Origin: Porticoccaceae bacterium | Lineage (GTDB): Bacteria > Pseudomonadota > Gammaproteobacteria > Pseudomonadales > Porticoccaceae | DNA length: 64,000 nt | Assembly (NCBI GenBank): GCA_024644595.1 | Contig: JAHEHL010000002.1 | Coordinates: 103,774 to 167,773, forward strand | Direction of reading: 5' to 3' | Shown: positions 1-8,391 of the stretch, one piece after another | How positions within the stretch are numbered: position 1 is the first letter of the stretch | Layout of the letters: each line of letters begins with the position of its first letter | The notes under the pieces: model-generated | What the model was told of the DNA's origin: nothing | What the model saw: only the letters and a program-made list of their open reading frames with translations | Databases searched by the model: none | Translations under genes and position numbers: made by a program

Positions 1-30
1 AATGGCGATTGGCAGTAACTTCCTTTTCAC
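1..30 (-). CDS. Possible N-terminus of an exported protein, cut by the window edge
   Basis: A GTG codon at 30-28 on the minus strand begins an open frame that reads MKRKLLPIAI and runs off the left edge. An AAGGA Shine-Dalgarno lies at 44-40, nine bases before the GTG. Basic residues followed by hydrophobic ones look like the start of a signal peptide, as in outer-membrane receptors, but ten residues cannot identify a family. The stretch 45-224 between this start and pgpA holds no other gene that I can see and would carry its promoter. Confidence 0.35.
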   Translation of the reverse strand, partial: MKRKLLPIAI

Positions 31-224
31 GGGGGCTTGTCCTTAAAACTGTAAAGCCGAACGGCACAACCGAGAGGCGTAACCAAAATGCACAATCCGG
101 CGGCATTTTCTGATTACATTCATATTTGCGCTGTTTATTCTGGCGTTTGATCAACGCTTTGGGGGCCTTTCTCCTCTCTTCAAAGTTCGAGTATAGATTA
201 GATATTAGTCGTCGGTTTAAGCAA

Positions 225-707
225 TCAGGCCACCAGCATTCCAGCAACATAAATCACCGCTGCCGCCGCCAAACCGGCGATCACGTCGTCGATCATAATC
301 CCGAAACCACCAGAGACTTTTTTGTCCAGCCAACTGATTGGCCAAGGCTTAAAAATATCAAACAGGCGAAACAGCACAAAGCCAAACAGCAACGAATTCC
401 AGGTCACCGGTAATGCCGCCATGGCGATCCAGAAACCGACAAATTCATCCCAGACAATGCCGCCGTGGTCATGCACACCGAGCTTCTCGGCGGCGCGACC
501 ACAGATAACAATGCCGACAATGGCTGCCAGCGCCACTATTAACAGATAGCTCTGCAGAGGTAGCTGTGCCAGCAACCACCACAGCGGGATCGCCGCTACT
601 GTGCCGACGGTGCCAGGCGCTTTCGGCGACAACCCACTACCAAAACCAAAGGCCAATAACAGCGTCGGTGAGCGCAGCAGTTGAGTAAATGTTGGATTAG
701 TGGCCAA
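225..707 (-). CDS. pgpA: Phosphatidylglycerophosphatase A
   Basis: PgpA is an inner-membrane enzyme that removes phosphate from phosphatidylglycerophosphate to give phosphatidylglycerol. The conserved N-terminal GSG-SPKAPGTVGT segment, the HDHGGIVWDEFVG segment and the C-terminal GGFGIMIDDVIAG block with its acidic pair are all present, as are several hydrophobic helices. The open frame extends back to an ATG at 794, but that would overlap thiL by 98 bases and add about 30 atypical residues. I prefer a TTG at 707, which gives 160 residues and an 11-base overlap with thiL, with an AAGGCGGGG stretch about ten bases before it. It is the last gene of the operon starting at nrdR, in the usual nusB-thiL-pgpA order. 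Confidence 0.85.
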   Translation of the reverse strand: MATNPTFTQLLRSPTLLLAFGFGSGLSPKAPGTVGTVAAIPLWWLLAQLPLQSYLLIVALAAIVGIVICGRAAEKLGVHDHGGIVWDEFVGFWIAMAALPVTWNSLLFGFVLFRLFDIFKPWPISWLDKKVSGGFGIMIDDVIAGLAAAAVIYVAGMLVA

Positions 708-1704
708 AGTGGTTGTACCCCGCCTTTTCGATAATGAGAATTTTATTGTTTTTATCAACCACTGTAACCGGATCGATTGATTTATCGCCGGCACTCAGCA
801 CCCCGATTCGCGTTGCTTGCAGCTGTCCCTGTTCAATCCAGTCGTCCACGATTGACAGTGACTCTGGCGCTACCGTAAAGCAGAGCTGATAGTCATCGCC
901 ACCCGTTAACGCCCAATCAAGTGCGCTGAAATTGTCGCTAAAATTGGCGAAATTACGCACATCTTCGGCTATTGGTAGCAATTGAGCCTGGATTGCAGCC
1001 GTCACACCGCTGGCTTTGCAGAGATGGCCGAGATCGGCCACCAAGCCGTCAGAAATATCGATACAGGCGCTGGCAACAGGGCGCAATGTTAGCCCTGCCT
1101 GGATCTGTGGTTGAGGGCAATAAAATCTTTGAAGTAAGCGATCACTCATCCCTAAAATACTGTTTTTTCTCAGTATTATATTCAAGGCCGCTGCACAATC
1201 TCCCAGTGTTCCAGTCACAAAGACCGCATCACCCGGCGCGGCGCCGGCGCGGGTTAAACCTTCACCCTGAGGCACTTCTCCGAGCAATGTCAGAGTGATA
1301 GTCAAAGGGCCACTGGTGGTATCGCCACCAACCAGCGCCACTGAATACTGGCTGGCCACCTTGGCCAAGCCGGCACTGAACCCGCTCAACCAGTCGGCAT
1401 TGGCTTTTTCGCTAGGTAAGGTCAGCGCCAGGGTAAACCAGCGCGGTACAGCTCCCATGGCCGCCATATCACTGAGATTGACGCACAGCGCACGGCTGGC
1501 AACTTGTTGTGGGCTGGCGCTGGATGGAAAGTGAACACCCTCGACCAAGGTATCGGAGGCGACCACCAGCTGGTGACCTGGCGTGGGCTCTAGCAGCGCG
1601 GCATCATCACCAATACCCAGAGACACCCCTTCCTGCGCGGTGAGGCCAGTAAAATAGGAGGCAATCAGTTCAAACTCGCCAGGCTGTTGTCGGTGATCAG
1701 ACAG
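697..1704 (-). CDS. thiL: Thiamine-monophosphate kinase with a likely CTG start
   Basis: ThiL phosphorylates thiamine monophosphate to the active cofactor thiamine diphosphate with ATP. The GIGDDAAL motif, the NLSDMAAMGA segment, GGDTTSGP and the late GGDDYQLCF motif mark the PurM/ThiL fold. The first conventional start (GTG, 1626) would begin directly at the GIGDDAAL strand and lose the GEFELI segment that opens ThiL proteins. That segment is encoded in frame just upstream. No ATG, GTG or TTG lies between it and the upstream in-frame stop, but a CTG at 1704 has a perfect AGGAGG seven bases before it. From this CTG the protein is 335 residues, normal for the family. The gap to nusB is 50 bases. 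Confidence 0.88.
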   Translation of the reverse strand: MSDHRQQPGEFELIASYFTGLTAQEGVSLGIGDDAALLEPTPGHQLVVASDTLVEGVHFPSSASPQQVASRALCVNLSDMAAMGAVPRWFTLALTLPSEKANADWLSGFSAGLAKVASQYSVALVGGDTTSGPLTITLTLLGEVPQGEGLTRAGAAPGDAVFVTGTLGDCAAALNIILRKNSILGMSDRLLQRFYCPQPQIQAGLTLRPVASACIDISDGLVADLGHLCKASGVTAAIQAQLLPIAEDVRNFANFSDNFSALDWALTGGDDYQLCFTVAPESLSIVDDWIEQGQLQATRIGVLSAGDKSIDPVTVVDKNNKILIIEKAGYNHFGH

Positions 1705-1754
1705 GGTGAAACCTCCTATCTCTGAGCGACGCAGCTCGTTGAGCAGCGCAGTAT

Positions 1755-2195
1755 TTAACGGCTCTTATTGGCCGCCACTTCAATCGCACGCTTTTCGATA
1801 GCGACGCGATCGAGAATTCCGTTGATATATTTAAAGGCGTCGGTGGGGCCAAAGGTTTTTGCCAGATTGACCCCTTCGTTGATCACTACTTTGTAGGGTA
1901 CATCAATGCGATACAGCATCTCGTAGGTCGACAGACGCAAGATAGCTCGTGACACCGGGTCCAACTGGTCCTGCTGGCGATCAAGATAGCTTTCGTAGGC
2001 AGCATCGATTTCGCTGAGGTTTTTCGGCACGCCAAATAGCACTTCATGAAACAGGTCGGTGTCGACGGTTTTCATATTGTTATCAACATGAAATTCGGCT
2101 TCGATATCGATTAGATCAGTACCGCCAACATCCCAGGAATAAAGCGCCTGAGCCAATAGTCTGCGCGCTTTTTGGCGCATTTTAGGTTTCGACAT
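1755..2195 (-). CDS. nusB: Transcription antitermination factor NusB
   Basis: NusB binds boxA RNA with NusE/S10 and keeps RNA polymerase elongating through rRNA operons. The 146-residue all-helical protein begins with the typical basic segment (KMRQKARRLLAQALYSWD) and ends with the conserved VINEGVNLAKTFG and FKYINGILDRVA motifs. Its ATG directly follows the ribH stop codon (TAGATG), so the two are translationally coupled. The neighbours ribH and thiL are its usual partners in Proteobacteria. Confidence 0.95.
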   Translation of the reverse strand: MSKPKMRQKARRLLAQALYSWDVGGTDLIDIEAEFHVDNNMKTVDTDLFHEVLFGVPKNLSEIDAAYESYLDRQQDQLDPVSRAILRLSTYEMLYRIDVPYKVVINEGVNLAKTFGPTDAFKYINGILDRVAIEKRAIEVAANKSR

Positions 2196-2678
2196 CTATT
2201 CGGCGCTCTGAATCTGTTTAAAAACGGTTAATAACTCGAGAATGGTCAATGCCGCCTCTTCACCTTTGTTTTCATGGTTGTCACCTGAGCGGTCCAGAGA
2301 CTGCTGCAAGTTGTCGGTGGTTAACAGGCCAAACGCCACCGGCAGATCTTCCTGCAGGGCCACTTCGCCAATACCGCGCGTGGTTTCGGAGCAGACGTAA
2401 TCAAAGTGCGGTGTGTCACCCCGAATCACACAACCCAGCGCAACCACAGCATCATAGCGACCGGTGCGCGCGGCACGCTGGCTGGCCAGCGGCAACTCAA
2501 AGGCACCGGGCACGCGGAACACATCCAGTGCGGCACCTTCGATTCCGTGACGGGCAAATGCGCGCTCGGCTCCAGCAACCAAACCGTCGGTAATTTCAGC
2601 GTTCCAACGCGCGGCAACCACGGCAATGCGAACTTTGCCAACGTTAAAACTGCCCTCTTCGGGTCTGTATTCACTCAT
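2196..2678 (-). CDS. ribH: 6,7-dimethyl-8-ribityllumazine synthase
   Basis: RibH condenses 5-amino-6-ribitylaminouracil with 3,4-dihydroxy-2-butanone 4-phosphate to form the direct precursor of riboflavin, as an icosahedral or decameric cytoplasmic assembly. Signature segments are RWNAEITDGL, RVPGAFELPL, ALGCVIRGDTPHFDYV and AFGLLTTDN. The 160-residue length is normal. It sits 15 bases after ribBX, which supplies one of its two substrates, and abuts nusB. Confidence 0.96.
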   Translation of the reverse strand: MSEYRPEEGSFNVGKVRIAVVAARWNAEITDGLVAGAERAFARHGIEGAALDVFRVPGAFELPLASQRAARTGRYDAVVALGCVIRGDTPHFDYVCSETTRGIGEVALQEDLPVAFGLLTTDNLQQSLDRSGDNHENKGEEAALTILELLTVFKQIQSAE

Positions 2679-2693
2679 GCTCTGTTCCTGTGA

Positions 2694-3812
2694 TTATTCG
2701 CAGTCGACATGCTCGACAACTTCGAGATCGAAGCCTGAGATGCCGGTAAATTTAAACGGTGCACTCATCAGACGCATTTTCTGAATACCGAGATCGCGGA
2801 GAATTTGCGAGCCGGTGCCAACCTGCTGGTAGACCACTTCGCTGGCGGGCTGCGCGCGAACCTGTGCTGGGTTGATAATCTGTTCGATGCTACGGTCGAT
2901 ATCGTTCGAGGTTTCGGGATAGTAGAGCAGCACCACAACACCGCGGCCCTCTTTGGCGACACGCTCCAGGGCTTTGTGAAAAGACCAGCTCTTGAAGTCG
3001 CTGTCATCTTCAATGGCCAGCAAGTCACGTGCGGAACGGTTGGTATGAACACGCACCAACGGCGGTTCACCGTCGCTGACATCACCCATTACCAAGGCGA
3101 AGTGTTTTTCACCACGGATATTATCTACGTAGGTTTTTAGAGTAAATTTTCCGAAGTTAGTATTTACTTCTCTTTCATTTATGCAACTGGTTGTCTGCTC
3201 TGTCACCAGTCGATGATGGATCAAGTCAGCAATGGTACCAATCTTGAGATTGTGTTTTTGCGCAAACAGCTCGAGGTCGTCACGACGCGCCATAGTGCCG
3301 TCTTCATTCATAATCTCGACAATCACGGCGGCGGGCTCAAAGCCTGCCATCTTGGCCAGATCACATCCGGCTTCAGTGTGGCCAGCGCGACTCAGTACGC
3401 CACCCGGCTGGGCCTTGAGCGGAAAAATATGCCCTGGCTGAACAATATCCTCCGGGCGAGCACTGCTGGCAACGGCGGCCTGCACTGTGCGTGCGCGGTC
3501 GGCAGCAGAAATACCTGTCGTGACACCTTCTGCCGCTTCAATCGACAGAGTGAACGGTGTGCCATGGCTTGAGTTATTGCTCGTTGAGTTAACCATCATC
3601 GCCAGGTTGAGCTGTTTGCAGCGGTCTTCATGCAACGTTAGGCAGATAAGTCCGCGAGCGTTGGTGGCCATAAAATTGATGTCCTGAGGGCGTACCATCG
3701 GCGCAGCCATCACCAGATCGCCTTCGTTCTCGCGATCTTCGTCATCCATCAAAATGATCATTTTGCCCTGACGAATATCTTCGATCAGCTCTTCTACTGT
3801 GTTAAGTACCAT
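2694..3812 (-). CDS. ribBX: DHBP synthase with degenerate GTP cyclohydrolase II-like domain (RibBX type)
   Basis: The N-terminal part (about residues 1-205) is a full 3,4-dihydroxy-2-butanone 4-phosphate synthase, with the acidic DDEDRENEGD loop, TGISAADRA and the HTEAGCDLA segment. It converts ribulose 5-phosphate to the four-carbon precursor of riboflavin. The C-terminal 165 residues keep the overall RibA-like order (VRVH, EGRG-V, ILRDLG) but lack the SLRCDCG zinc cysteines and the RQEGRGIG loop of true GTP cyclohydrolase II. That domain should be catalytically dead, matching the RibBX variant described in Proteobacteria. A separate RibA is therefore expected elsewhere in the genome. The 32-base gap upstream leaves no room for an FMN riboswitch. 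Confidence 0.9.
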   Translation of the reverse strand: MVLNTVEELIEDIRQGKMIILMDDEDRENEGDLVMAAPMVRPQDINFMATNARGLICLTLHEDRCKQLNLAMMVNSTSNNSSHGTPFTLSIEAAEGVTTGISAADRARTVQAAVASSARPEDIVQPGHIFPLKAQPGGVLSRAGHTEAGCDLAKMAGFEPAAVIVEIMNEDGTMARRDDLELFAQKHNLKIGTIADLIHHRLVTEQTTSCINEREVNTNFGKFTLKTYVDNIRGEKHFALVMGDVSDGEPPLVRVHTNRSARDLLAIEDDSDFKSWSFHKALERVAKEGRGVVVLLYYPETSNDIDRSIEQIINPAQVRAQPASEVVYQQVGTGSQILRDLGIQKMRLMSAPFKFTGISGFDLEVVEHVDCE

Positions 3813-3844
3813 TTTTATTCTCTTCTGATCCTGACTGTATGTAT

Positions 3845-4459
3845 TTAGCCTTGGCTGTCCGCTGCTTTGTCGCCGAGCAACAGGCGCTCAAGGTACCGGG
3901 CTACCAGATCAACCTCAAGGTTTACTTTTGTACCGACCCGATAATCACCCATTATGGTGTGAGTCATGGTGTGCGGAACAATATTGAGCTCGAATTCAGC
4001 GCCCTCGACATGATTGACCGTCAGACTGGTGCCATCGACGGTGATTGAGCCTTTGTGAGCAACGTATTTTGCCAGTTCCCGCGGCGCACGGATACGAAAA
4101 CGCCATGAGCGCGCATCTTCATGCAGCGAGACCACTTCACCAATTCCATCGACATGGCCGGAGACAATATGGCCGCCAAAGCGGTCGGTGGCCTGCATCG
4201 CTTTTTCCAGATTAATACGGTTACCCATTTTCCAGTGCTCAATGGTGGTCAGGGTCAACGTTTCGACCGAGACATCAGCAACAAAGCCCTTATCACTGAG
4301 CTCCACGGCCGTCAGACAGGCCCCATTGCAGGCAATGCTGTCGCCGAGCTGAACATCGCCCATACTCAAATTGCCGGCATGAATGCTCAGGCGAACGTCG
4401 CCTCCGCGCTGCTCAAGGTCGGCGATCTCTCCGATTGCACTGATAATTCCTGTAAACAT
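3845..4459 (-). CDS. ribE: Riboflavin synthase, alpha subunit
   Basis: This enzyme dismutates two lumazine molecules into riboflavin and a pyrimidine. The 204-residue protein carries the two tandem lumazine-binding repeats. The first opens with MFTGIISAIG and contains GDSIACNGACLT; the second contains GGHIVSGHVDGIG and GSITVDGTSLTV. It lies between ribD and ribBX in the same orientation with short gaps (41 and 32 bases), consistent with one transcript. The gene is called ribC in E. coli and ribE in many other genomes. Confidence 0.96.
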   Translation of the reverse strand: MFTGIISAIGEIADLEQRGGDVRLSIHAGNLSMGDVQLGDSIACNGACLTAVELSDKGFVADVSVETLTLTTIEHWKMGNRINLEKAMQATDRFGGHIVSGHVDGIGEVVSLHEDARSWRFRIRAPRELAKYVAHKGSITVDGTSLTVNHVEGAEFELNIVPHTMTHTIMGDYRVGTKVNLEVDLVARYLERLLLGDKAADSQG

Positions 4460-4500
4460 AGGTTGTGCCTCTAGTGTTTAATTTTTCTGGTATCGCATGA

Positions 4501-5628
4501 TCAATAATCTTTATCTGGCCGCAGGGTAATGCGAATATCTTCGCCAATCTGGCGTATATCTTTCACTGACAGCGCAAGATGCGCATCAATGGTCTGTATC
4601 GGCAGCTCAAACATCGGCCGCGCATCGCTACCAAATAGTTTTGGCGCCCAGTAGCAGACCAATTCATTGAGCAGGCCCTCGGCCACAAAGGCCCCGGCTA
4701 ATCCGGCACCGGCTTCAACCATGACGTTATTGCACTCTCTGCGCGCCAGCTCAAGCAACAATTGCTGCAGGTCTACATGGCCGTCCAGCGCCGGCAAAAA
4801 CACAACATCGGCGCCTGCGGCTTTCAGGGCCAGAGCTTTTTCTCGCTGCTCGGACTGATCAAGCGTGGCGATCAGGGTGTCGCCGGGCTGCGCCAGCATC
4901 CGCGATTCGGGGCTCATCTGCATTCTGCTGTCCACCACCACACGCAATGGCTGACGCAGACTGTCTTCAACACCGACGTCGTCATTGTTAATGCGCACAG
5001 TGAGCGACGGGTCATCCATCATCTGGGTGCCAATGCCGGTAATAATGGCGCAGCTGGCGGCGCGTAAACGCTGCACATCTTTACGCGAAGCCGGTGTGGT
5101 AATCCATTGGCTCTGACCACTGGCCATGGCTGTGCGACCATCGAGACTGGCGGCCATCTTCACCAATACCCAGGGCGTGCCGTGCTCGTGGCGCTTGATA
5201 AAACCCCTGTTGATCTCTCTGGCCTGATCTTCGAAAAGGCCACAGGCAACTTCAATACCCGCCTGCTCGAGAAGCTTAATACCCTGCCCAGCGACTTTTG
5301 GATTAGGATCTTCGCAGGCAATCACCACGCGACTGATTTCGGCGTTGATCAGTGCGTCGACACAGGGTCCGGTTTTGCCCGTGTGACTGCAAGGCTCAAG
5401 GGTGACATACGCCGTCGCCCCTGAGGTGGCTGCTTTAGATAAGTCACCGAGCGCCTCAATTTCGGCATGATTGCCGCCGGCAGGTCGGGTGTAACCCTCT
5501 CCAATTGCGCTGGCGTCGCGCACCAGCACACAGCCAACGGTCGGGTTGGGGCTGGCGGTGTAACGACCCTTGGCCGCCAACTCGAGCGCTCGCGACATAA
5601 ATTCGCGATCAGCGATAGTCCATGCCAT
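4501..5628 (-). CDS. ribD: Bifunctional riboflavin deaminase/reductase
   Basis: RibD deaminates the pyrimidine ring and then reduces the ribose side chain of the GTP cyclohydrolase II product. The N-terminal deaminase (residues 1-145) shows the zinc site HAEIEAL and PCSHTGKTGPC. The C-terminal NADPH-dependent reductase starts near WVLVKMAASLDGRTA and includes RVVVDSRMQ and the EAGAGLAGAF segment. At 375 residues it is full length. Its ATG overlaps the nrdR stop codon by one base (TAATG), so the two are coupled. Confidence 0.96.
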   Translation of the reverse strand: MAWTIADREFMSRALELAAKGRYTASPNPTVGCVLVRDASAIGEGYTRPAGGNHAEIEALGDLSKAATSGATAYVTLEPCSHTGKTGPCVDALINAEISRVVIACEDPNPKVAGQGIKLLEQAGIEVACGLFEDQAREINRGFIKRHEHGTPWVLVKMAASLDGRTAMASGQSQWITTPASRKDVQRLRAASCAIITGIGTQMMDDPSLTVRINNDDVGVEDSLRQPLRVVVDSRMQMSPESRMLAQPGDTLIATLDQSEQREKALALKAAGADVVFLPALDGHVDLQQLLLELARRECNNVMVEAGAGLAGAFVAEGLLNELVCYWAPKLFGSDARPMFELPIQTIDAHLALSVKDIRQIGEDIRITLRPDKDY

Positions 5629-6101
5629 TAGTTTTTTGCCGTAAGGGGTTTGAATTCTTTCAGGCGGTTAAGCTCATCCTGAAATTCACTGATATCTTGA
5701 AAACTGCGGTATACCGAGGCAAAGCGTACATAGGCGATCTCGTCAAGCTCACGCAGTTTGGCCATAACTTCTTCACCAATCGCTCGCGAGGAAACCTCAC
5801 GCTCACCGGTGACCTGAAGAAAATGTTTAATTTGGGTTAGAGCAACTTCGATCTGCTCAATAGAAACGGGTCGCTTTTCCAGCGCGCGCTGCAGACCAGC
5901 GCGCAGCTTGTGCTCATCGAAGGGCTCGCGGGTGCCATCCGTTTTAATGACTCGCGGCATTACCAGCTCGGCCATTTCATAGGTTGTGAAGCGCTCACTA
6001 CAGCTCAGACACTCGCGGCGTCGGCGCACCTGTCCGCCATCGGCGACCAATCTGGAGTCGACTACTTTGGTGTCATCGGCATTACAAAAAGGACAATACA
6101 T
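5628..6101 (-). CDS. nrdR: Transcriptional repressor NrdR
   Basis: NrdR is the ATP/dATP-sensing repressor of ribonucleotide reductase genes. It has an N-terminal zinc ribbon (CPFC near residue 3 and CLSC near residue 37, followed by RFTTYE) and an ATP-cone domain ([20 protein letters not shown]). The 157-residue length is typical. It heads the nrdR-rib-nusB-thiL-pgpA operon, a standard gammaproteobacterial arrangement. An AT-rich stretch in the 41-base gap to the NUDIX gene could hold a promoter, but I could not define one. Confidence 0.95.
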   Translation of the reverse strand: MYCPFCNADDTKVVDSRLVADGGQVRRRRECLSCSERFTTYEMAELVMPRVIKTDGTREPFDEHKLRAGLQRALEKRPVSIEQIEVALTQIKHFLQVTGEREVSSRAIGEEVMAKLRELDEIAYVRFASVYRSFQDISEFQDELNRLKEFKPLTAKN

Positions 6102-6142
6102 GACTAAAGATCTAAAAAATGGAGCGGCATTCTAACATAAGA

Positions 6143-6886
6143 TCAGGCCTTTGAAGCTTCCTCGGCTTTATCCATTGCCGCAACGCCAACATCCTTGCCG
6201 GAGTGAATATAATGCACCCCTTCATCGCTAAGAAGGGTTCGGTGTCTTGGACCGGAGAGCGAAGCATCACACGCCTCGTAGCCAGCATCCCCGGGGTACA
6301 GCAACACGTGGGCGCCGCCATCACGGGCGACTCGCGGAATAACCCAATAGGGCTCGGTGAGCGCAAGTCGCTGCAGCGCTTCCTCTGACGTGGAAAACTG
6401 TTCCAGCAATTTAATACTGATATAGGTGGGCGGCATAATATCCAGTTCGCCTTGGCGGTGGAGGGCGAGCGCCTGGCGCGGTGACAACCACTGGTAATCA
6501 TGAATTTCGCCATCATCAATAACCACTTCGCAATCTCGCTGATCGACCGAGGCAACAAAAAACCAGGTGGCAAAACGACGCCTCTGATTTTCGGGCGTGG
6601 TCCAGTGGGCAAAGTGCACCAACTGCTGTGGCTGCAAAATCAACCCGCACTCCTCCTCACATTCCCGCACCGCCGCACTGCGCGCACTGGCTTCTTCCTG
6701 CGCCATCCCCTCGAAATTGTCACTGTCCACTGAGTCAACTGCGCCGCCCGGAAACACCCAGGCACCCCCGGCAAAGGCCAACTTCGCATTGCGCCGCAGC
6801 AAGAGCAGCTGCAGACCGGAGGGGATCTGGCGCAAAATCAAAACAGTGGAGGCTAACCGCAAGTCAGCCATGGCTTTTTCGCTCAC
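6143..6886 (-). CDS. NUDIX hydrolase
   Basis: The 247-residue protein has a NUDIX box with a longer spacer than the 23-residue standard: VFPGGAVD around residue 45, then about 20 residues later AAVRECEEECGLIL with the metal-binding REcEEE segment. Such long-spacer NUDIX proteins resemble the NUDT19 / CoA-diphosphatase-like group, so a nucleoside-diphosphate-linked substrate such as acyl-CoA is possible but not shown. The start is a GTG at 6886 with AGAGG eight bases upstream. A terminator (6944-6968) separates it from glyA, and it lies 41 bases before nrdR. Confidence 0.82.
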   Translation of the reverse strand: MSEKAMADLRLASTVLILRQIPSGLQLLLLRRNAKLAFAGGAWVFPGGAVDSVDSDNFEGMAQEEASARSAAVRECEEECGLILQPQQLVHFAHWTTPENQRRRFATWFFVASVDQRDCEVVIDDGEIHDYQWLSPRQALALHRQGELDIMPPTYISIKLLEQFSTSEEALQRLALTEPYWVIPRVARDGGAHVLLYPGDAGYEACDASLSGPRHRTLLSDEGVHYIHSGKDVGVAAMDKAEEASKA

Positions 6887-6943
6887 AGTGGAGCCTCTTT
6901 TTAATGAGTTATCTAATTGTCGTTATCACCAGCAGTAAAAAAC

Positions 6944-6968
6944 AAAAAAGCCCTGCACTAAACAGGGC
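6944..6968 (-). terminator. Rho-independent terminator after glyA
   Basis: Six-base stem (GCCCTG/CAGGGC, 6950-6955 with 6963-6968), 7-base loop, followed on the minus strand by six T then GTTTTTT. It lies 29 bases after the glyA stop. The opposite strand also carries a T-run, so it may act in both directions. Confidence 0.85.
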
Positions 6969-6997
6969 TTTTTCAGACTACCTTGTAAAGCTAAAGA

Positions 6998-8257
6998 TCA
7001 ACCATAGACCGGGAAGCGTGCGCAGATATCCAGAACCTTAGCTTTAATCTGCGGAATCACCTGCTCGGATGTACCCTGTTCCAGACTGTCGAGAATATCG
7101 CACATCCAGTGGGTCAGCTCCACAGTTTCGTCAATACCAAAACCGCGGGTGGTAATCGCGGGTGTTCCCACTCGCAGCCCGGAGGTCACAAAGGGTGATC
7201 GCGGGTCATTGGGGACGGCATTCTTGTTAACGGTGATAAAGGCTTCGCCCATGGCACGGTCGGCATCGGTACCGGTGTACTCTTTGCCGATCAGACTTAC
7301 CAGCATCAAATGATTTTCGGTGCCATTGGAGACGATATCGATACCACGCTCCATAAAGGTCGCTGCCATCGCTTTGGCATTGGCGACAACCTGCTTTTGG
7401 TAATCGACAAATTCGGGGCTGGCAGCTTCCTTAAAGGCAATCGCTTTGGCTGCAATCACGTGACATAAAGGGCCACCCTGGCCGCCGGGGAAGACAGCTG
7501 AGTTACATTTTTTTGCCACGTCTTCGTCGTTGGTGATAATGATTCCGCCGCGGGGACCGCGCAGTGTTTTGTGCGTGGTCGAGGTGACAACATGAGCATA
7601 GGGAACCGGGTTAGGATAGACACCCGCCGCAATCAGACCCGAGACATGGGCCATATCCACCATCAGGTAGGCACCCACCTTGTCAGCGATTTCGCGGAAA
7701 CGCGCCCAGTCCATAATGCCGGAGTAGGCTGAGAAGCCGGCAATAATCATTGCTGGCTTGTGCTCGATCGCCAGAGCTTCAACCTGTTCATAGTCGATCA
7801 ACCCGGTCTCCGGGTCGAGACCATACTGGATCGGGTTATACAATTTGCCAGAAAAGTTAGGCTTGGCACCGTGGGTCAAATGACCACCATCGGCTAGGCT
7901 CATGCCCAGAATGGTGTCGCCACCTTTAATCAGAGCCAAAAACACTGCACTGTTAGCCTGAGAACCTGAGTGCGGTTGCACATTGGCATACTTGGCGCCG
8001 TAGAGGCTTTTCAGACGCTCGATGGCCAGCTCTTCGGTGATATCAACATTCTCACAACCGCCGTAATAACGCTTACCAGGATAACCCTCGGCATACTTGT
8101 TGGTCATCTTACTACCCTGCGCCTCCATGACTGCCGGGCTGGTGTAGTTCTCCGATGCAATCAACTCGATGTGCTGTTCCTGACGTTGATCTTCCTGCTG
8201 CATGGCCTGCCATACTTCGGCATCAAAATTCTCAATGGACTGGTCTTTACTGAACAT
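6998..8257 (-). CDS. glyA: Serine hydroxymethyltransferase
   Basis: GlyA is the PLP enzyme that interconverts serine and glycine while loading one-carbon units on tetrahydrofolate. Conserved blocks include the ELIASEN segment, [18 protein letters not shown], the PLP lysine motif [16 protein letters not shown], and a C-terminal [13 protein letters not shown]. The frame is open back to 8299, but the protein normally begins at [12 protein letters not shown], so I place the start at ATG 8257, giving 419 residues, the usual length. It appears monocistronic, with its own terminator downstream. Confidence 0.96.
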   Translation of the reverse strand: MFSKDQSIENFDAEVWQAMQQEDQRQEQHIELIASENYTSPAVMEAQGSKMTNKYAEGYPGKRYYGGCENVDITEELAIERLKSLYGAKYANVQPHSGSQANSAVFLALIKGGDTILGMSLADGGHLTHGAKPNFSGKLYNPIQYGLDPETGLIDYEQVEALAIEHKPAMIIAGFSAYSGIMDWARFREIADKVGAYLMVDMAHVSGLIAAGVYPNPVPYAHVVTSTTHKTLRGPRGGIIITNDEDVAKKCNSAVFPGGQGGPLCHVIAAKAIAFKEAASPEFVDYQKQVVANAKAMAATFMERGIDIVSNGTENHLMLVSLIGKEYTGTDADRAMGEAFITVNKNAVPNDPRSPFVTSGLRVGTPAITTRGFGIDETVELTHWMCDILDSLEQGTSEQVIPQIKAKVLDICARFPVYG

Positions 8258-8341
8258 AGGTAGCGAGTTCCCATAACTGTAGGTTGTGGTTAAAAACATG
8301 CGGGGTGTAAATATTTATATCCGGAGACGGACAAGGCACAA

Positions 8342-8368
8342 AGTGTACCCGAAACTGAATTCAGTCAA
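8342..8368 (-). promoter_or_regulatory. Possible glyA promoter with a 12-bp palindrome
   Basis: On the minus strand TTGACT (8368-8363) and TACACT (8347-8342) are separated by 15 bases, a short but usable sigma-70 spacing. A perfect 12-base palindrome, ACTGAATTCAGT, spans 8354-8365 and overlaps the -35 box, where a repressor could sit. No known regulator can be named from the sequence. Confidence 0.3.
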
Positions 8369-8391
8369 CAGTCAAAAACCGCTTTCAACTG

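Noticed and set aside
697-1626. thiL as a truncated pseudogene starting at GTG 1626
   Set aside because: The missing N-terminal segment is encoded in frame just upstream with a perfect ribosome binding site before a CTG, so the gene is most likely intact.
3813-3844. FMN riboswitch in front of ribBX
   Set aside because: Only 32 bases separate ribE and ribBX, far too short for the aptamer, and the operon seems to start upstream at nrdR.
8258-8391. Glycine riboswitch upstream of glyA
   Set aside because: The gap is 134 bases and I see no tandem aptamer pattern; a promoter-like pair and a palindrome explain it better.
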